A stretch of 64,000 bases of DNA from Rhizobium croatiense (GCF_019793465.1 NZ_JAILYJ010000004.1:186001-250000); one strand, 5' to 3'; shown: positions 8,233-16,564, counted from the stretch's first letter. Made by a program: numbers and translations. The notes: a model not told the origin generated them from the letters alone.

Positions 8233-9714
8233 ATGATCTACGACGCGCTCTTCGGCAAGCCACTGAATTCTCTCATTACAGTCGGCTTCGCCGGCATCGT
8301 GGTCTGGTATTTCCTCTCCAGCCAGCGGCCGACGACGCGGCTGGTGGTGCAGATCCTGTTCTTCGGCGTGATGACGCTGATCCTCATCGGCAGCGGCATC
8401 GAACCTCACCGGTTTCAGGGATATGAGACGCAGGACCCTCAGGCCCTGCTCGTCATTCTCGCCAAATCGCTCTGGTGGGTTCACCTGGCATGGGCCGTCA
8501 TCGGTTTCATCAGGCTCTATCTGGTGCTGGAAGGCAGCCCGCGCGAGGCCCGTCTGCTCCAGGATCTCGTCATTGGCGTCGTCTATATCGGCATGATGCT
8601 TTCGATCCTCGCCTTCGTCTTCGGCGTGCCGATCGGAACCCTCGTCGCCACATCAGGCGTCGTCGCCATCATTCTCGGTCTCGCGCTGCAGAACACGCTC
8701 GCCGACGTCTTCTCCGGCATCGCCCTGACCCTCGGCCGGCCCTATATCATCGGCGACTGGATCCTTTTGAGCGACGGCACGGAAGGGCGCGTGGTCGAGA
8801 GCAACTGGCGCGCGACGCACATCCTGACTGCCGGCAACAATATCGTCGTGCTGCCGAACAGCTTTCTCGCCAAGCTCGGCCTGACCAATATCAGCCGGCC
8901 GGACGAGACCCATCTGCTGATCCTCACCATCCGCATCGCCCCGACACGCATGCCGGTATCGGTTCGCCAGGTCATGCTGACGGCGCTCGCGAGCTGCAAC
9001 TCCATCGTGCGTGAGCCGCCGCCGGTCGTCGCTCTGAAGGGACTGGACGCCACCTCGCTCGAAGTCGAGCTGCAGTTTCGGGTGACGAGCCCGAGCCAGC
9101 GCGTGCCGGCGCGAAACGAAGTGCTCGATCTCGTTTACCGCCATTGCAAATCCGCCGGCCTGCTGCTGGCCATTCCGCCGTCGGCAGCGGTGTTGACCGC
9201 CACCCTGCCGACGGAGGAGAACGCGCAGCCGCCCAGCGTAACGCCGCTTGCGCTGATCGACGCCATTCCGGTCTTTGCGACGCTGACATCAGATGAAAAG
9301 CAGAGGCTCGCCGAGACCGCGACTGCCAGGGAGTTCCGCAAGGGCGATGTGATCGTGCAGGAGGGCGAAATGCTGCCCGCACTGATGATGGTGCGCGCCG
9401 GCATCATAGCCGCCCGGCATGCAGGGGAGGAACGCGGAAGGCTGGCGCCTGGCGATTTTTTTGGGGAAAGCGGACTGCTCGCCGGCATGCAGGAAGTCTG
9501 CACCCTGGAGGCTCTAACCTCGGTAATCACCTATGAGATCGACCAGGAGGCCTTCGCGCCGCTGCTCGCCGAACGCCCGGCGCTGGCCGAAGAAATCGCC
9601 GAACAACTTGCCGGCCGCGCCGAGCGCTTCCGCAACGGCGCCGCCCAGTCCCCGGAACATGCCCACAGCGCCCATGCCATCCTGAAGACCATCAGGACCA
9701 TCTTTAGGGCCTAA
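8233..9714 (+). CDS. MscS-type mechanosensitive channel with cyclic-nucleotide-binding-like domain
   Basis: This is a 493-residue inner-membrane channel. Hydrophobic segments lie near residues 12-28, 38-54, 78-98 and 112-132. The pore-lining helix and the MscS beta domain follow at ~140-225 (GLALQNTLADVFSGIAL, then GDWI). Residues ~337-470 form a cyclic nucleotide-binding fold (FRKGDVIVQEGE, GDFFGESGLL). In the phosphate-binding cassette the usual Arg-x-Ala is replaced (MQEVCTLEA), so classic cAMP binding is doubtful. Such fusions link osmotic release to an intracellular signal. It ends 16 bp from the convergent Rrf2 gene. Confidence 0.88.
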   Translation: MIYDALFGKPLNSLITVGFAGIVVWYFLSSQRPTTRLVVQILFFGVMTLILIGSGIEPHRFQGYETQDPQALLVILAKSLWWVHLAWAVIGFIRLYLVLEGSPREARLLQDLVIGVVYIGMMLSILAFVFGVPIGTLVATSGVVAIILGLALQNTLADVFSGIALTLGRPYIIGDWILLSDGTEGRVVESNWRATHILTAGNNIVVLPNSFLAKLGLTNISRPDETHLLILTIRIAPTRMPVSVRQVMLTALASCNSIVREPPPVVALKGLDATSLEVELQFRVTSPSQRVPARNEVLDLVYRHCKSAGLLLAIPPSAAVLTATLPTEENAQPPSVTPLALIDAIPVFATLTSDEKQRLAETATAREFRKGDVIVQEGEMLPALMMVRAGIIAARHAGEERGRLAPGDFFGESGLLAGMQEVCTLEALTSVITYEIDQEAFAPLLAERPALAEEIAEQLAGRAERFRNGAAQSPEHAHSAHAILKTIRTIFRA

Positions 9715-9730
9715 GGTTTCCTTCGCCTCC

Positions 9731-10219
9731 TCAGCCGGCGCGCTTCAGCACCCACTCGAACGTGTCCCGCCAGATATCCGGCGGAACCTCTTCGGACAAG
9801 GTGCCGACGAGATCGGAGAGGCGCACACGCCTCAGCGTCTCGCGCCAGGCCTCGTCGGCTTCCCACATGATGCGGGCGACCGCGCAAGGCTTGCTGTCGC
9901 AATAGCCTGCCGGCCGGCACGGATTGTTCTCCCGGATATTCGTGCAGGTGAAGCTGCGCGCCTTGCCCTCGACCGCCTCGACGATCTCGAGAAAATTGAC
10001 CTCCGACGGCGCGCGCGCAAGCCTGTAGCCGCCGCTCGGACCGAGCGTGGTTTCGACGAGGGAAGCCTGAGAAAGGCTCTGTAGCGCCTTGGAGAGATAT
10101 TCCTTCGGCAGGCCATGAAGCTCGGCCAGCGCCTTGGTGGAGAGATACCTGCCCTCGGGCAGGCCCGCGAGAATGGCGCAGCAGTGCAGCGCCCACTCGA
10201 CCTGGCTTTTCAGGATCAT
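9731..10219 (-). CDS. Rrf2-family transcriptional regulator
   Basis: This is a 162-residue regulator. The winged helix lies at residues 1-60 (LSTKALAELHGLPKEYLSKALQSL) and is followed by the family signature GPSGGYRLA. Four cysteines (Cys92, 101, 107, 112) lie in the dimerisation region where Rrf2 proteins bind Fe-S clusters or use a thiol switch. This fits a redox, NO or iron sensor. The spacing differs from IscR (92/98/104), so the ligand cannot be named. A 19-bp motif in its own promoter (10257-10275) also occurs before the AhpD-like and HerA-like genes, suggesting autoregulation and a small regulon. Confidence 0.9.
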   Translation of the reverse strand: MILKSQVEWALHCCAILAGLPEGRYLSTKALAELHGLPKEYLSKALQSLSQASLVETTLGPSGGYRLARAPSEVNFLEIVEAVEGKARSFTCTNIRENNPCRPAGYCDSKPCAVARIMWEADEAWRETLRRVRLSDLVGTLSEEVPPDIWRDTFEWVLKRAG

Positions 10220-10256
10220 TCAACAACTCATCATGGCTGGCTCTGCAAGCGGAATT

Positions 10257-10275
10257 AAGGATATATGTTATCCGC
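10257..10275. promoter_or_regulatory. AAGGAT-N7-ATCC operator-like site upstream of Rrf2 gene
   Basis: AAGGAT-ATATGTT-ATCCGC lies 37 bp before the Rrf2 start codon. Over the 20-bp block starting ATTAAGGATAT it matches the first site at 6330-6348 in 18 of 20 positions. Autoregulation through such a site is common for Rrf2 proteins. Confidence 0.6.
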
Positions 10276-10358
10276 AAATGGCCATGATGTAAATGACCTG
10301 TAAAAGCAGGGTGTTGTGTGCGAATGACCATCCGCCCGCCATAAAACTTCTCCACGCG

Positions 10359-10386
10359 GGAATAAAACCGCCTCGCCTCGTGTCTC
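10359..10386 (+). promoter_or_regulatory. Candidate ECF-sigma promoter of the COG4315 gene
   Basis: GGAAT (10359-10363) and GTCTC (10382-10386), 18 bp apart, lie 47 bp upstream of the secreted-protein start codon. GGAAT-type -35 elements are usual for ECF sigma factors. The ECF gene is the second gene downstream, so autoregulation is plausible. The -10 assignment is uncertain. Confidence 0.35.
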
Positions 10387-10432
10387 ATCTCAGGCAGCGC
10401 AAAATTGCGTGCCCAACCCGAGGAGAAACACC

Positions 10433-10813
10433 ATGAAGTCCGTGAAATTCCTGTCCGTCGCAGCGGCAGCCGCCTTTGCCGCGACCGCTGCTTTCGCCGC
10501 CGCGCCCGTCAAGGAAGTCGAGACTGCCAAGGGCAAGGTTCTTGCCGGCGAAAACGGCATGACCCTCTATACTTTCAAGAAGGACGCCAAGGGCGTTTCC
10601 AACTGCTACGACGATTGCGCCAAGAACTGGCCGCCGCTGATGGCTGCTTCCGATGCCAAGGCCGATGGTGCATATTCGATCATCGAACGCAAGGATGGCA
10701 CGAAGCAATGGGCCAAGGACGGCATGCCGCTTTATTACTGGGTCAAGGACACGAAGGCCGGCGACATCACCGGCGACGGAGTCGGCGGCAACTGGGACCT
10801 TGCCAAGCCCTGA
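10433..10813 (+). CDS. Secreted COG4315-family protein
   Basis: This is a 126-residue exported protein with a signal peptide cleaved after about residue 22 (AATAAFA-AAP). The mature part carries two copies of the family repeat: LYTFKKDAKGVSNCYDDCAKNWPP, split by two Cys residues, and LYYWVKDTKAGDITGDG. The function of this family is unknown. It is repeatedly found with ECF sigma/anti-sigma pairs, as here. ATG at 10433 follows GAGGAG. The sigma gene starts 21 bp downstream, so the three genes form one operon. Confidence 0.85.
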   Translation: MKSVKFLSVAAAAAFAATAAFAAAPVKEVETAKGKVLAGENGMTLYTFKKDAKGVSNCYDDCAKNWPPLMAASDAKADGAYSIIERKDGTKQWAKDGMPLYYWVKDTKAGDITGDGVGGNWDLAKP

Positions 10814-10834
10814 TGTGACGGCAAGAGAGCTGGC

Positions 10835-11350
10835 GTGAAGACACCCGCACCCGAAAGTTTCGAGGGCCAGATCCTGGCCCTCCTTCCCTCGCTCAGGCGC
10901 TATTCGCGCAGCCTGACGCGCTCGGATGCCGATGGCGAGGATCTGCTTCAGGATTGCGTCGAGAAGGTGCTGGCGCGCCGCGGTCAATGGCGCGGCCTCA
11001 ACTTGCGCGGCTGGGTCCTGACCATCATGACCAATCTTTACCGCAACGGCCGGCGCGGCAAGGCGCGCGACGGCATGCTCGAGCTCGACGCTGCAGGAGA
11101 TATGGCAGCACCGGAAGCGCCGGCCGATCCGCTGGAACGCACCCGGCTCGATAACGCGCTGAACAGCCTTTCGGAGGAGTACCGCGCCGTGCTGATGCTC
11201 GTCGTCATCGAGGGATATAGCTATAGCGAGGTCGCCGCCGCGCTCGATATCCCGATCGGCACGGTGATGTCCCGCCTGTCGCGCGCCCGCCGGCGCGTCG
11301 CCGAACACCTGAAGGCCGATAACATCATTACGCTTCGGAGACCGAAATGA
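10835..11350 (+). CDS. ECF RNA polymerase sigma factor
   Basis: This 171-residue sigma factor contains only regions 2 and 4. Region 2 (residues ~20-80) includes DADGEDLLQDCVEKVL and LRGWVLTIMTNLYRN. Region 4 (~108-165) includes YRAVLMLVVIEGYSYSEVAAAL and IGTVMSRLSRARRRV. It starts with GTG at 10835, and its stop overlaps the anti-sigma ATG by 4 bp (ATGA), so the two are translationally coupled. The likely target is its own operon. The stimulus is unknown. Confidence 0.92.
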   Translation: MKTPAPESFEGQILALLPSLRRYSRSLTRSDADGEDLLQDCVEKVLARRGQWRGLNLRGWVLTIMTNLYRNGRRGKARDGMLELDAAGDMAAPEAPADPLERTRLDNALNSLSEEYRAVLMLVVIEGYSYSEVAAALDIPIGTVMSRLSRARRRVAEHLKADNIITLRRPK

Positions 11351-12129
11351 ACGAGACCAACCCGATCGTCACCGAAGCCGATCTCCACGCCTATGCCGAC
11401 GGCCAGTTGCCCGAAACGGCGCGCTCCCGCATTGAGGCCTATCTCGCCGACAATCCCGACGAGGCGGCGATGGTCGCCGAATGGCAGGCGCAGAACGCAG
11501 GCATCCGCTCGCTCTTTGCCGGTTACGACAGGGCAAAGGACACCGATGCCCTGCTCGTCGCGCCGCCGCACGCCCTCCCGTCGGCGCCGAACCGCTGGGC
11601 AGTCGCCGCCGCAGCGCTCGTCGTCTTAGCGCTCGGTGCCGTCAGCGGCCATTATGGCCCGGCCCTTCTGGAGAGACCGGACCTGCAGTTAGCCGGTTCC
11701 GAAACCCTGCCGAAACAGGCCGAGACCGCCTTCACCGTCTATGCCGCCGAGGTTCGCCACCCGGTCGAGGTCTTCGCCGACGAGGAGGCCCATCTCGCCA
11801 CCTGGCTCGGCAAGCGCCTGGCGATCCAGAACCTGAAGATCCCGAACCTGCAGCCGCTCGGCTTCAAGCTGGTCGGCGGCCGCCTGCTGCCGGTCGACGG
11901 CAGGCCCGGCGCCATGTTCATGTATGAGAACCAGACCGGCGAGCGCCTGACCGTCATGGTCGGCCGCAACAAGGAAAACCGCACGACGAGCTTCCGCTTC
12001 GCCTCATCGGGCAATCTCGAAACCTTCTACTGGATCGACGGCGAACTTGGTTATGCCGTCACCGGCGAAATCTCGCGCGAGACCCTGCGCGGTGTGGCCG
12101 AAGAATGCTACCGGCAGTTCCCGTCGTGA
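11347..12129 (+). CDS. Anti-sigma factor, membrane-anchored
   Basis: This is a 260-residue protein with a cytoplasmic N-terminal domain (VTEADLHAYADGQLPETARSR), one transmembrane helix near residues 80-98 (VAAAALVVLALGAV) and a periplasmic C-terminal part. It has the DLHAYADGQL opening of ChrR/RsiW-like anti-sigmas but no HxxxCxxC zinc motif, so it is a zinc-free variant. It presumably holds the ECF factor at the membrane until an envelope signal is received; the secreted COG4315 protein may be part of that signal chain (inference). Confidence 0.85.
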   Translation: MNETNPIVTEADLHAYADGQLPETARSRIEAYLADNPDEAAMVAEWQAQNAGIRSLFAGYDRAKDTDALLVAPPHALPSAPNRWAVAAAALVVLALGAVSGHYGPALLERPDLQLAGSETLPKQAETAFTVYAAEVRHPVEVFADEEAHLATWLGKRLAIQNLKIPNLQPLGFKLVGGRLLPVDGRPGAMFMYENQTGERLTVMVGRNKENRTTSFRFASSGNLETFYWIDGELGYAVTGEISRETLRGVAEECYRQFPS

Positions 12130-12132
12130 GGA

Positions 12133-12504
12133 TCAGCGCAGCGGATCGTTGGCGAGCTCGATCGGCTGCCCATGCGGCGTCGCTTCTGCCGCCCGCTGCC
12201 AGCTTTTCTGCAGCTCGAGGATGGCGGACGCGTCGGCCACACCGCGGCTGACCAGCAGCTCCGAAAGCGCCGCCACCCAGCAGTCGAAATAGTCGCTGCC
12301 GTCTTCCGCCCGTCCGGGCTGATGCAATTGCCGTGAAAGGGTTTCCGCCCATTCGCTCCAGGAAAACAGCCCCTTCTCATGCAGATGCACGGTCATGGCG
12401 AAGGCCGCGGCGGCCCAGGGTTCGGGAAAGACCGGCGCGCCCTCCGCAGATTTGGGCAGCCCGGGCGATTGGCTGAGCTCGGAGGGTATTTCACACACGC
12501 TCAA
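12133..12504 (-). CDS. Nitrile hydratase accessory protein (activator)
   Basis: This is a 123-residue protein resembling the P14K-type activators that load cobalt into the nitrile hydratase alpha subunit by subunit exchange. Recognisable segments are VFPEPWAAAAFAMTVHLHEKGLFSWSEWAE and SDYFDCWVAALSELLV, which echo the beta-subunit N-terminal fold. It is the last gene of the operon and overlaps the beta-subunit gene by 14 bp. It is convergent with the anti-sigma gene, 3 bp away. Confidence 0.85.
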   Translation of the reverse strand: MSVCEIPSELSQSPGLPKSAEGAPVFPEPWAAAAFAMTVHLHEKGLFSWSEWAETLSRQLHQPGRAEDGSDYFDCWVAALSELLVSRGVADASAILELQKSWQRAAEATPHGQPIELANDPLR

Positions 12505-13150
12505 GATAGCTCTCCCACGCGTCGATCGAGACCGTCAGCGACGGATCCGCACCCTCGCCCCAGATCTCGCCGCCGTCGAAAACGACGGTATAGAGCCATT
12601 GCGGGTTCTCGCCCTTGCCATGGGCATTATCATCGGGAAAAACGAAGGAGCCCTGCACCGCTTCGACGATACCGGCCTTGGCCCGGGCGTAGCGCGGCAA
12701 CCGCGTATGGGTCGCCGGATTGAAATTCTTCGTCTTCACTGCCTCCCCGACCGCAAAGCGAGGCTCGTCATCCGCCGGCCGGTCGCAAGGCCCGCCCTTG
12801 GCAAGCACGGCGGGCACCATCTCCGCCTTCAGCACCCGTTTCGGCGCCGTGCCATCCTGCAGCTTGTGGCCGGACAAGAGCTCCTCGCGCGTCGCAAAGC
12901 CGTGTCGCATGAGCAGCGTCTCGACGCCGCGGATCCAGATCTCGTAATAGCTCGCCGCGAGGTAATCGGCCGGCCGAATATTCTCGCGCGCATGCCGGCT
13001 TTCATCGATCGTCCATGCGCCGAAAGCCCCGCAGGATAGCGTGATGCCGAGCGCCCGCTTTTCCCATTCGGCATGGAAATAGGGCTCGTCCTTCTCAGGC
13101 GCGACAGGACCGAAGCCCATCTGCCCACCGAGATCGTGCGGTCCGTTCAT
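12491..13150 (-). CDS. nthB: Nitrile hydratase subunit beta
   Basis: This is a 219-residue beta subunit. It opens [16 protein letters not shown] as in other family members. The C-terminal beta-barrel domain includes [20 protein letters not shown] and [12 protein letters not shown]. Together with the alpha subunit it hydrates nitriles to amides. The alpha stop and this ATG overlap as ATGA, indicating coupled translation. No amidase gene lies next to it, so the amide product would have to be handled elsewhere. Confidence 0.93.
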   Translation of the reverse strand: MNGPHDLGGQMGFGPVAPEKDEPYFHAEWEKRALGITLSCGAFGAWTIDESRHARENIRPADYLAASYYEIWIRGVETLLMRHGFATREELLSGHKLQDGTAPKRVLKAEMVPAVLAKGGPCDRPADDEPRFAVGEAVKTKNFNPATHTRLPRYARAKAGIVEAVQGSFVFPDDNAHGKGENPQWLYTVVFDGGEIWGEGADPSLTVSIDAWESYLERV

Positions 13151-13779
13151 GACAGTGCCTCCGGGCTGCCGGCCACGGCCGTGCCGATCATCGCATCGCG
13201 GCTGACAAGGCCGGCAAGTGTTGCCTCATCCATTCCCTCCGTGCCTTCGGGGCGCTCCGGGATCACGAGATAACGCAGCTCCGCCGTCGAATCCCAGACG
13301 CGGATCTTCTTGCCCTCCGGCAGGGTTAGCCCGAATTCGGCGAGCACGCCGCGCGGATCGATGACCGCGCGCGAACGATAGGCCGGCGCCTTGTACCAGA
13401 CCGGCGGCAGCCCGAGCACAGACCATGGATAACAGGAGCAGAGCGTGCAGACGACGAGGTTATGGGTCTCGGCCGTATTGAAGACGGCGCGCATATGCTC
13501 GCCCTGCCGGCCGGTATAACCAAGACTCGCAATCGCCGCCGTCGCATCGCGCCTCAGCCAGTCCGCAAAACCGGGATCGCTCCAGGCCTTGGCAACGACA
13601 TGCGCGCCATTTCGCGGCCCGACCTTGGTTTCGTAAGTCTCGACGATCGCATCGATGGCATGCGGATCGATCAGGCCCTTCTCCGTCAGCAGCGTTTCCA
13701 GCGCCTTCACGCGGGCCTGCATGTCGGAGTAGTGATTGTCGTGGGCATGATCGTGGTGATGGTCGTGATCGTCGTGCAA
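13147..13779 (-). CDS. nthA: Nitrile hydratase subunit alpha, cobalt type
   Basis: This is the catalytic subunit, 210 residues. The metal site VCTLCSC places Cys111, Cys114 and Cys116. Thr between the first two Cys is the mark of non-corrin cobalt enzymes (the iron type has Ser). The N-terminus is very His/Asp-rich (eight His in the first 16 residues), a possible metal-gathering tail seen in some rhizobial homologues. The start is TTG at 13779, supported by GGAGGAG 7 nt upstream; a longer reading would run into the repeat hairpins at 13809 onward. Gene order is alpha, beta, activator. Confidence 0.93.
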   Translation of the reverse strand: MHDDHDHHHDHAHDNHYSDMQARVKALETLLTEKGLIDPHAIDAIVETYETKVGPRNGAHVVAKAWSDPGFADWLRRDATAAIASLGYTGRQGEHMRAVFNTAETHNLVVCTLCSCYPWSVLGLPPVWYKAPAYRSRAVIDPRGVLAEFGLTLPEGKKIRVWDSTAELRYLVIPERPEGTEGMDEATLAGLVSRDAMIGTAVAGSPEALS

Positions 13780-13808
13780 GGCAATCTCCTCCAATAACGG
13801 CGGATGGG

Positions 13809-13972
13809 ATCCCCTTCTCCCCAGCGGGGAGAAGGGGCGGCAGCCGGATGAGGGGTGAGCGGCGGCGCCGCGAATGCGCTGAGCGCGAGCGAAGGGCACC
13901 ATAATCGGGGTGCCGTGCCGCCCCCTCATCCGACCCTTCGGGCCACCTTCTCCCCGCTGGGGAGAAGGGGAT
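13809..13972. repeat. Paired REP-like palindromes upstream of nthA
   Basis: Two inverted copies of a rhizobial palindrome lie here. Copy one (13809-13856) has CCCCTTCTCCCC and GGGGAGAAGGGG arms followed by CGGATGAGGGG. Copy two (13920-13972) starts CCCCTCATCCG and ends in the same CTTCTCCCC...GGGGAGAAG hairpin. The copies face each other across ~60 bp. They occupy most of the 312-bp gap between nthA and the divergent SDR gene, leaving little room for conventional promoters. Confidence 0.75.
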
Positions 13973-14091
13973 GTGCCGCAAGCTCCCGCCCTTACCAATC
14001 CTCCGTAAAATCGTCTCCGTTCTTTCTACCATACACCACAACCGCGCCAAGCCCTCCTATCCCACTCAAACTTTTCCGCTAATCTCCTGCC

Positions 14092-15363
14092 ATGAACATC
14101 CTGATTCTCGGCGCAACCGGCTTCATAGGCTCGGTCGTCGCGGCCCGGCTCGTTGCGGACGGCCATGCGGTGACCGGGCTCGGCCGCAATCCCGCCCGAG
14201 CCCGCCTGAAGCAGCCGGCAATCGACTGGCGGCGTGCCGATCTCTCGCGGATGCTAAATCCCGAGGACTGGGAGAACCTCCTCAAAGACCGGCACGCCGT
14301 CGTCAATTGCGCCGGCGCCCTGCAGGACGGCCTCTCGGACGATCTCGCGGCGACCCAGGCGGATGCGATGCTGGCGCTCTATGCCGCGGCGAAACGCTCC
14401 CGTCCTCTGATTGTGCAGATATCGGCAAGGACCGCCGGCGCGGCAGGCGCGTTGCCCTTCCTCACCACCAAACGGCGGGCCGATGAGGCGCTGGCGGCAA
14501 GCGGCCTGCCTCATCTCATCCTGCGCCCTGCCCTCGTGCTCGGCCGCAATGCCCATGGCGGCTCGTCATTGCTGCGAGCGCTCGCAGCCTTTCCGCTGGC
14601 GCTGCCCCTCGTCCATGCGGAAAGCCCGGTCGAAACGCTTTCGGTGGATGATGTGGCGGAAGCCGTGTCGCGGGCGGTCGCAGGCGACCTTCGCGGTGAT
14701 TTCGACCTTGCCGCCGGCGAGGTGCTGACACTCGCCGAACTCGTCGGCCTTCACCGGCAATGGCTGGGCTTGGCGCCTGCCCGCGTCTTTTCGCTTGCTC
14801 CCTGGCTTACGCGACCGGTGACCTGGCTTGCCGATATGGCGGGCCTGCTCGGCTGGCGTTCGCCGCTGCGCTCGACGGCGATGACAGTCATGTCCGAGGG
14901 CATACGGAGCGCAAAGAGGGAAAGCGGCCTCACCGCGACATCGGCGGCGGCCACGCTCGCCGCCAATCCCTCCGGCGTGCAGGATCTCTGGTTTGCCCGG
15001 CTCTATCTCCTGAAGCCGCTCATCATATCGGGCCTGTCGGCCTTCTGGCTGCTCTCCGGCCTGATCCCGCTGCTTTCGATGGAAAGCGCCTCCGCGCACT
15101 TCCTGCCCTTCATGCCCGAAATGGCGGCAACGGCGCTGACGCTTGCGACCTGCCTCATCGACGTGGCGCTCGGCACCGCCGTGCTTGTTCGCCCGCTCGC
15201 CAAACGCGCCCTTCTCGGCATGCTCACAGTCTCTTTCGCCTATCTCGCCGGCGCCACCCTGCTCGAACCCGCGCTCTGGCTCGATCCGCTTGGCCCCCTC
15301 GTCAAGGCGCTGCCGTCGGTCCTGCTGACGCTGACGGCGCTTGCCACCCTGGATGAACGCTGA
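14092..15363 (+). CDS. SDR oxidoreductase fused to a DoxX-like membrane domain
   Basis: This is a 423-residue two-part protein. Residues 1-~290 are an extended SDR with the motif GATGFIG (7-13). Residues ~300-420 contain about four hydrophobic helices (LLKPLIISGLSAFWLLSGLI, LTLATCLIDVALGTAVLV and others) of the DoxX-like type. The architecture suggests a membrane-tethered NAD(P)H-dependent enzyme; the substrate is unknown. Its TGA overlaps the ATG of the next gene (TGATG), so it is co-translated with the DUF2269 protein, a pairing that looks functional. Confidence 0.85.
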   Translation: MNILILGATGFIGSVVAARLVADGHAVTGLGRNPARARLKQPAIDWRRADLSRMLNPEDWENLLKDRHAVVNCAGALQDGLSDDLAATQADAMLALYAAAKRSRPLIVQISARTAGAAGALPFLTTKRRADEALAASGLPHLILRPALVLGRNAHGGSSLLRALAAFPLALPLVHAESPVETLSVDDVAEAVSRAVAGDLRGDFDLAAGEVLTLAELVGLHRQWLGLAPARVFSLAPWLTRPVTWLADMAGLLGWRSPLRSTAMTVMSEGIRSAKRESGLTATSAAATLAANPSGVQDLWFARLYLLKPLIISGLSAFWLLSGLIPLLSMESASAHFLPFMPEMAATALTLATCLIDVALGTAVLVRPLAKRALLGMLTVSFAYLAGATLLEPALWLDPLGPLVKALPSVLLTLTALATLDER

Positions 15364-16013
15364 TGCTCGAGGAATGGCTGCTGCTTGCCCATGTCACCGG
15401 CGCCGCGGTCCTCTTCGGCACCGGCGCCGGCATCGCCTTTTTCATGGTGATGGCTCACCGCACGCGTGATCCCGCCCTGATCGCTCATGTCGCTGGAACC
15501 GTGGTCATCGCCGATACGGTCTTCACCGCGACATCAGCCATTCTCCAGCCGGTGACCGGCTATCTCCTCGCCCGCATGATCGGCTGGGACCTGTCGGAAG
15601 GCTGGATTGCGCTGTCGCTACTGCTTTACGTCATCACCGGCCTGTTCTGGCTGCCGGTCGTCTGGATCCAGATCCGCCTGCGCGATCTGGCCCGCGCTGC
15701 CGCGGCATCGGCCAGCGCCCTGCCGCCGGCCTATTTCAGCCTCTACCGCGTCTGGTTCGCGTTCGGCTTCCCGGCCTTCCTCGCCGTCATCGGCATTCTC
15801 TGGCTGATGCTGACGAAACCGTCGATACCCTATTTTAACATCGGCCAGAGGCTCGCCACGAGAAGCGCCGCCATGGTGATGTTGAACCACTTCAGCCGCA
15901 CGGGATCGGAAAGCCATTCCCTCAGTGCCGAGCCGAAGCCCGCCCAGGTCGAGACGCTCGGCACGTTGACCACCGCGAAAGCCAGGCCGACGATGAGCAC
16001 GCTGACAAGATAG
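15363..16013 (+). CDS. DUF2269-type membrane protein with an unusual C-terminal run-on
   Basis: The first ~158 residues form a DUF2269-like integral membrane protein with four hydrophobic helices (near 7-30, 45-70, 82-104 and 131-150), ending MLTKPSIPYF. Family members normally stop about here. In this sequence the frame continues for another ~58 polar residues, antisense to the lysE gene, to a stop at 16013. One additional T in the run at 15833-15836 would create an immediate TAA. The run-on is therefore either a recent 1-nt loss, a sequencing error or a real extension. Confidence 0.65.
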   Translation: MLEEWLLLAHVTGAAVLFGTGAGIAFFMVMAHRTRDPALIAHVAGTVVIADTVFTATSAILQPVTGYLLARMIGWDLSEGWIALSLLLYVITGLFWLPVVWIQIRLRDLARAAAASASALPPAYFSLYRVWFAFGFPAFLAVIGILWLMLTKPSIPYFNIGQRLATRSAAMVMLNHFSRTGSESHSLSAEPKPAQVETLGTLTTAKARPTMSTLTR

Positions 16014-16423
16014 AGTTCGGGATTGGTGTAGGTCGCCATCGCCGTGACCGCCATCACCCAGGCTTTCGGGTTGACCCACTGGAAGGCCGCCGCCGAGAAG
16101 AAGGACATCGGCGCCGCACTGCTCCTGCCTTCGCTCAGCGAACGCGAGGAGGCGATCTTCCAGGCGATCCAGACGAGATAGGCGCCGCCGGCGAACTTCA
16201 GCACCGTATAGACCAGCGGCATCGTGTGCAGCAGCGCTCCGAGCCCGAGGCCGACGCCGATCAGCAGCGAAAAGAAACCGGCGCCGATGCCGACCATATG
16301 CGGGATGGTCCTGCGGAAGCCGAAATTTACCCCCGAGGCGAAGAGCATCATATTGTTCGGCCCCGGCGTGATCGAGGTCGTGAAGGCGAAGAGAACAAGG
16401 GCGAGAAACGTATCCAGCGGCAT
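15830..16423 (-). CDS. LysE-family amino-acid exporter
   Basis: This is a 197-residue transporter with about six hydrophobic helices. The family signature ITPGPNNMMLFASGVNFGFRRT follows helix 1, and QWVNPKAWVMAVTA lies in the middle of the protein. RhtB/LysE proteins export amino acids or their derivatives; the substrate cannot be predicted. Its 3' end overlaps the run-on of the convergent DUF2269 gene by 184 bp. ATG at 16423 gives the normal family length. Confidence 0.9.
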   Translation of the reverse strand: MPLDTFLALVLFAFTTSITPGPNNMMLFASGVNFGFRRTIPHMVGIGAGFFSLLIGVGLGLGALLHTMPLVYTVLKFAGGAYLVWIAWKIASSRSLSEGRSSAAPMSFFSAAAFQWVNPKAWVMAVTAMATYTNPELYLVSVLIVGLAFAVVNVPSVSTWAGFGSALREWLSDPVRLKWFNITMAALLVASLWPMLK

Positions 16424-16564
16424 GCGACCTCCCGAAGCCGGCTCTTTTCCGAGGCCCGCCTTATTTAGGTCAGCGTAACTGCCCTAAACTCTTGACGCCA
16501 TTACATCATTGTCATGGTGACAGGATTGGTTGAAAGATAAGAACGCTGCGCAATCTCCTGAAAA

